A DNA stretch of 45,684 nt from NCBI GenBank assembly GCA_023231475.1, contig JALJEE010000707.1, positions 1 through 45,684 on the forward strand, given 5' to 3'. This document shows positions 42,817-45,684 of the stretch, one piece after another. Position 1 is the stretch's first letter. Every line of letters starts with the position of its first letter. The notes beneath the pieces were generated by a model, which worked only from the letters and a program-made list of their open reading frames with translations, ran no database searches and was not told the DNA's origin. The DNA comes from Seison nebaliae (lineage: Eukaryota > Rotifera > Pararotatoria > Seisonacea > Seisonidae). Both the position numbers and the translations under genes were made by a program.

Positions 42817-45684
42817 ATGATGAGGAATGAAGTACTTTCAACCATTGACTCGTCTTCAACATCAACATTATTTAGTCAATCATCAATATCTAGTCAAAAT
42901 ATTGTAATTGAATTGAATAAGGGCGGAAAGGTCAATATTGATCTATCTAGTCCGAATAACGGCAATCACAGACGAAATGTAATGAAAGTCTCCAAAAAAA
43001 TTTCTCATCAATCTTCAATCACTTCACAATGTTCGTTGGCCTCATCGTCGTTTGTTGACAATGAAATCACTAAAACTAATTCAATGAAACCTAACGAAAT
43101 TCGAATGAAAAAACTCAAATTGAAAAATGCCGCATACACCAATGGAATAAAATGTGCTACATTATCGCCTCTTTATTTCCTTCCTGTTCCTCCACCTCAA
43201 ATCCATTCTTCTTACTTCACTTCATACAGTAACTGCTTTTTACCTTGTAATCAAATGCATGTACCAATTCAGAATCACATTCCTTCACCATTCTTTAACC
43301 AACATGCTCGATCAAGAACCAACTCAGCTCCATTACACCGATCCTTTTCAGATAATGGCCAAAGTGATTTCTTAAATTGTTAGTTGATTCTATTAAGTTT
43401 TATTAACTAATTATTCTTCTATTTAGCTGCACAAGTTGCAAATTGTGGACGTGTAGTACCAATACTTCAAGTTGTGTCCCACGCACAAATTCCAAAAAGG
43501 ACCACTAACAGAAGTTGTGTTAAAGTTAAAATTAATGTAAATGCTCAACCACCCAATTACAAAACGACAAGAAACATAGAAATATTAAGAGACAATAAAA
43601 CCGTACCTATTCAAGTGCCGCGAGTTAAACATCGAGAACATAAAGTTCGGTCAAAATCTTCTTTCGAAAAAGAAGATAAACAAGCATTAAAATCAGTTAA
43701 CCTAGACACTGATCATAGATATTCAAGAATTAAAAGTGTTGACTCGATAACCAATTCTCAACGATCACTACAAATTGATTCACCTAAAATTTATATGCCT
43801 AATGTAATTACACCATCAACTAATCGAAATGTTGATATTGATTTACAAAAGCAAATCCACAGAACTCACAGTCTGGAGAATACATTGAAATTTGTAAAAC
43901 TTGATGTCAAATCACCGCTAAATGAATTATCCAAAGGTACCATAACACGAGATAAGATGAGCCAAAATTTTACAATGCCGCAACCAGAAATTTTTATGCC
44001 AAGCTTTACAATACCAAATGACAAAAAAATCGGATTGAACAGTACTACCCGTACAATTCATGTACCGAAAACTGAATCTCCTAAATTGGATATCCAATCA
44101 CCTAAATTAGATATTGAATCATCTAAAATAGACGTTGAATTACCTAAAATGAATACCATGCAAGGAAGCTTAGATATCAAATCGCCTAACTTAAATATCG
44201 ATGCGTCCAATTTGGAAATGAGAACTCCAAATATAGATATTCAAAGTCCTAAAATTGATATTGAAACTCCGAAACTGAACATAAATGAACGAAAAGTATC
44301 TATTAAAAACAAAAATATCGAATTATCTGTACCTAAAATTAATGGACTCGATACAAAAACAAAAATCCACACTAAACCAGCAAAAGTACGAATGTCCAGC
44401 TTAGAAAGAGGATTGGAATTATCCAAGATTTATATTAAATCGCCAGTAGAAGAGATAAATATTCCGAAAACCGACAGTAATATGTCCATTCCTATACCAG
44501 AAATTTTTATTCCCCAACTTTCATCCGATGTAAATGACCCCAAATTAGAGATAAATACACCAAACCTGGACATCAAAGCACCAAATATGCACATCGATAC
44601 TCCGCGTTTGGACATCGAAACACCAAAATTAGACATAAATACTCCCAAACTTGATATCGAAGCACCGAAGTTGGATATTAATGCTCCCAAATTCAATCTA
44701 AATGCCCCAAAACTTGATATCAACGCCCCAAAACTTGATATCAACGCCCCAAAACTTGATATCAACGCCCCAAAACTTGACATCAACGCCCCAAAACTTG
44801 ACATCAATGCCCCAAAACTTGATATCAACACACCAAATTTGGATATCAATGCACCGAAACTTGATATGAAAGTTCCTAAATTCGATATGAAAGTTCCTAA
44901 ATTCGATATGAAAGCACCAAAGTTCAATTTCAAAACCTCAAAATTAAATGTAAAAACGCCTAATTTAAATGTAGAAACCCCGGAAATTGATATTAATGCT
45001 CCTAAAGTGGACGTGGATGTACCTAAGGTGGACATTGATGTAAAAAAACCCAAAATCAGAATGCCAAGTCTAGAGAATAAACTCAAATTTCCGAAATTAA
45101 ATATTAAATCTCCAACCGCCGAAATTGATATACCGAAAACCGATAGCAATATATCTATCCCAACTGCAGAAATTTTCATGCCGAAACTGAAAACCGATCC
45201 TAATGCTGATGTGGATTTGGGAATTACAGGTCCAAATGTAGATATCCGGTCACCTAATTTGGATGTCAACGCACCAAATATGCACATCGATACTCCACGT
45301 TTGGACATTCAGACACCAAAATTGGACATAAATACTCCCAAACTTGATATTGAAGCACCGAAGTTGGATATTAATGCTCCCAAGTTCAATCTAAATGCAC
45401 CAAATTTGGATATCAACGCCCCAAAACTTGATATCAACGCCCCAAAACTTGATATCAACGCCCCAAAACTTGATATCAACTCCCCAAAACTTGATATCAA
45501 CGCCCCAAAACTTGATATCAACGTCCCTAAACTTGATATCAACACACCAAATTTGGATATCAATGCACCGAAACTTGACATTAAAGGTCCTAAATTCGAT
45601 ATGAAAGCACCAAAGTTCAATATCAACGCCCCTAAATTTGATGTAAAAACACCTAATTTAAATGTAGAAACACCGGAAATTGAT
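42817..45684 (+). CDS. AHNAK-like heptad-repeat giant protein, 5' part (runs off window)
   Basis: Exon 1 (42817-43378) joins exon 2 (from 43427) through a 48-nt intron. Exon 2 stays open to the window end, giving more than 930 residues, incomplete. The first 400 residues are Ser/Asn-rich (MMRNEVLSTIDSSSTSTLF). From about 44080 the protein consists of seven-residue units of the form P-K-L-D-I-x-A/T/S (PKLDIQS, PKLDIES, PNLDIKA, PKFDMKV). This hydrophobic/polar alternation with a Pro-Lys every seventh position is the signature of the AHNAK/desmoyokin central repeats, which form a long extended scaffold under the plasma membrane in vertebrates. No PDZ domain was identified in the visible part. 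Long minus-strand open frames across 44241-45626 are repeat shadows. Confidence 0.75.
44430..45684 (+). repeat. nested coding repeat: 21-bp units in a superrepeat of about 670-690 bp
   Basis: At the small scale, a 21-bp unit coding PKLDINA is tandemly repeated about six times at 44704-44830 and again at 45418-45540, with copies almost identical. At the large scale, the marker IPKTDSN begins at about 44461 and 45130 (669 bp apart), and the marker NMHIDTPRLDI begins at about 44584 and 45277 (693 bp apart). The order of units between markers is largely kept. The second superrepeat continues to the window end. Confidence 0.85.

Noticed and set aside
44241-45626. Long minus-strand open frames reading Ser/Phe/Gly/Leu repeats
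   Set aside because: They are the antisense of the plus-strand 21-bp coding repeat, which stays stop-free in several frames. The plus frame has the intron, N-terminal domain and AHNAK-like signature.

Overview
This is an AT-rich, gene-dense nuclear window from a small-genome animal. Nearly all genes with readable exons have introns of about 35-67 nt, mostly with GTT-type donors (GTTTNN, GTTANN). The single-copy protein set is metazoan (Abi, TMEM237, Sin3-like, kanadaptin, PRELID1, ELL, ABHD17, NDUFB7, HSCB, p23, AHNAK-like). Several proteins carry long Gln/Asn/His/Ser/Asp runs. An acariform mite, possibly astigmatid, fits this best, but that is an inference from style and no species marker was seen. 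I rebuilt gene models by hand by joining exons whose phases match. Most joined models give an integral codon count, which supports them.

Layout. 0.6-2.4 kb: an orphan type I membrane protein (+). 2.8-8.2 kb: four minus-strand genes in a row, namely Abl interactor, a GPI-type Ly6 protein, the ciliary transition-zone protein TMEM237 and a CENP-B/pogo-type HTH protein. 9.6-11.3 kb: a nine-exon MINPP1-like secreted phosphatase homologue that seems to lack its catalytic motifs (+). 12.2-16.5 kb: a large acidic Sin3-like protein without visible PAH domains (+). 16.6-17.0 kb: a small orphan (-). 18.0-19.0 kb: a six-cysteine single-pass (CX/Shisa-like) protein (+). 20.1-20.4 kb: a small Gly-Met two-TM protein behind a CRE and TATA box (+). 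20.8-22.4 kb: kanadaptin (-). 23.3-23.6 kb: a small membrane protein (+). 24.5-27.4 kb: an unresolved acidic and coiled-coil locus (-). 29.3-30.0 kb: a PPP1R27-like ankyrin protein (+). 30.1-30.8 kb: PRELID1 (-). 31.8-34.6 kb: ELL (+), ending tail-to-tail with ABHD17 (-, 34.6-36.5 kb). 37.0-38.1 kb: a close pair of mitochondrial genes, NDUFB7 and HSCB (+). 38.6-39.6 kb: a coiled-coil orphan (-), divergent from p23 (+, 40.0-40.8 kb), with a canonical heat-shock element between them. 41.6-41.9 kb: a small secreted-peptide candidate. 42.8 kb to the window end: an AHNAK-like heptad-repeat gene cut by the window edge.

Most genes are housekeeping or cell-biology genes placed side by side without a common pathway. 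Three local relations look meaningful. NDUFB7 and HSCB are both mitochondrial (complex I and Fe-S cluster assembly) and lie about 86 bp apart on one strand. The p23 co-chaperone has a perfect four-unit heat-shock element just upstream. ELL and ABHD17 converge with only about 70 bp between stop codons. No tRNA, rRNA, CRISPR array or intact transposon was seen.
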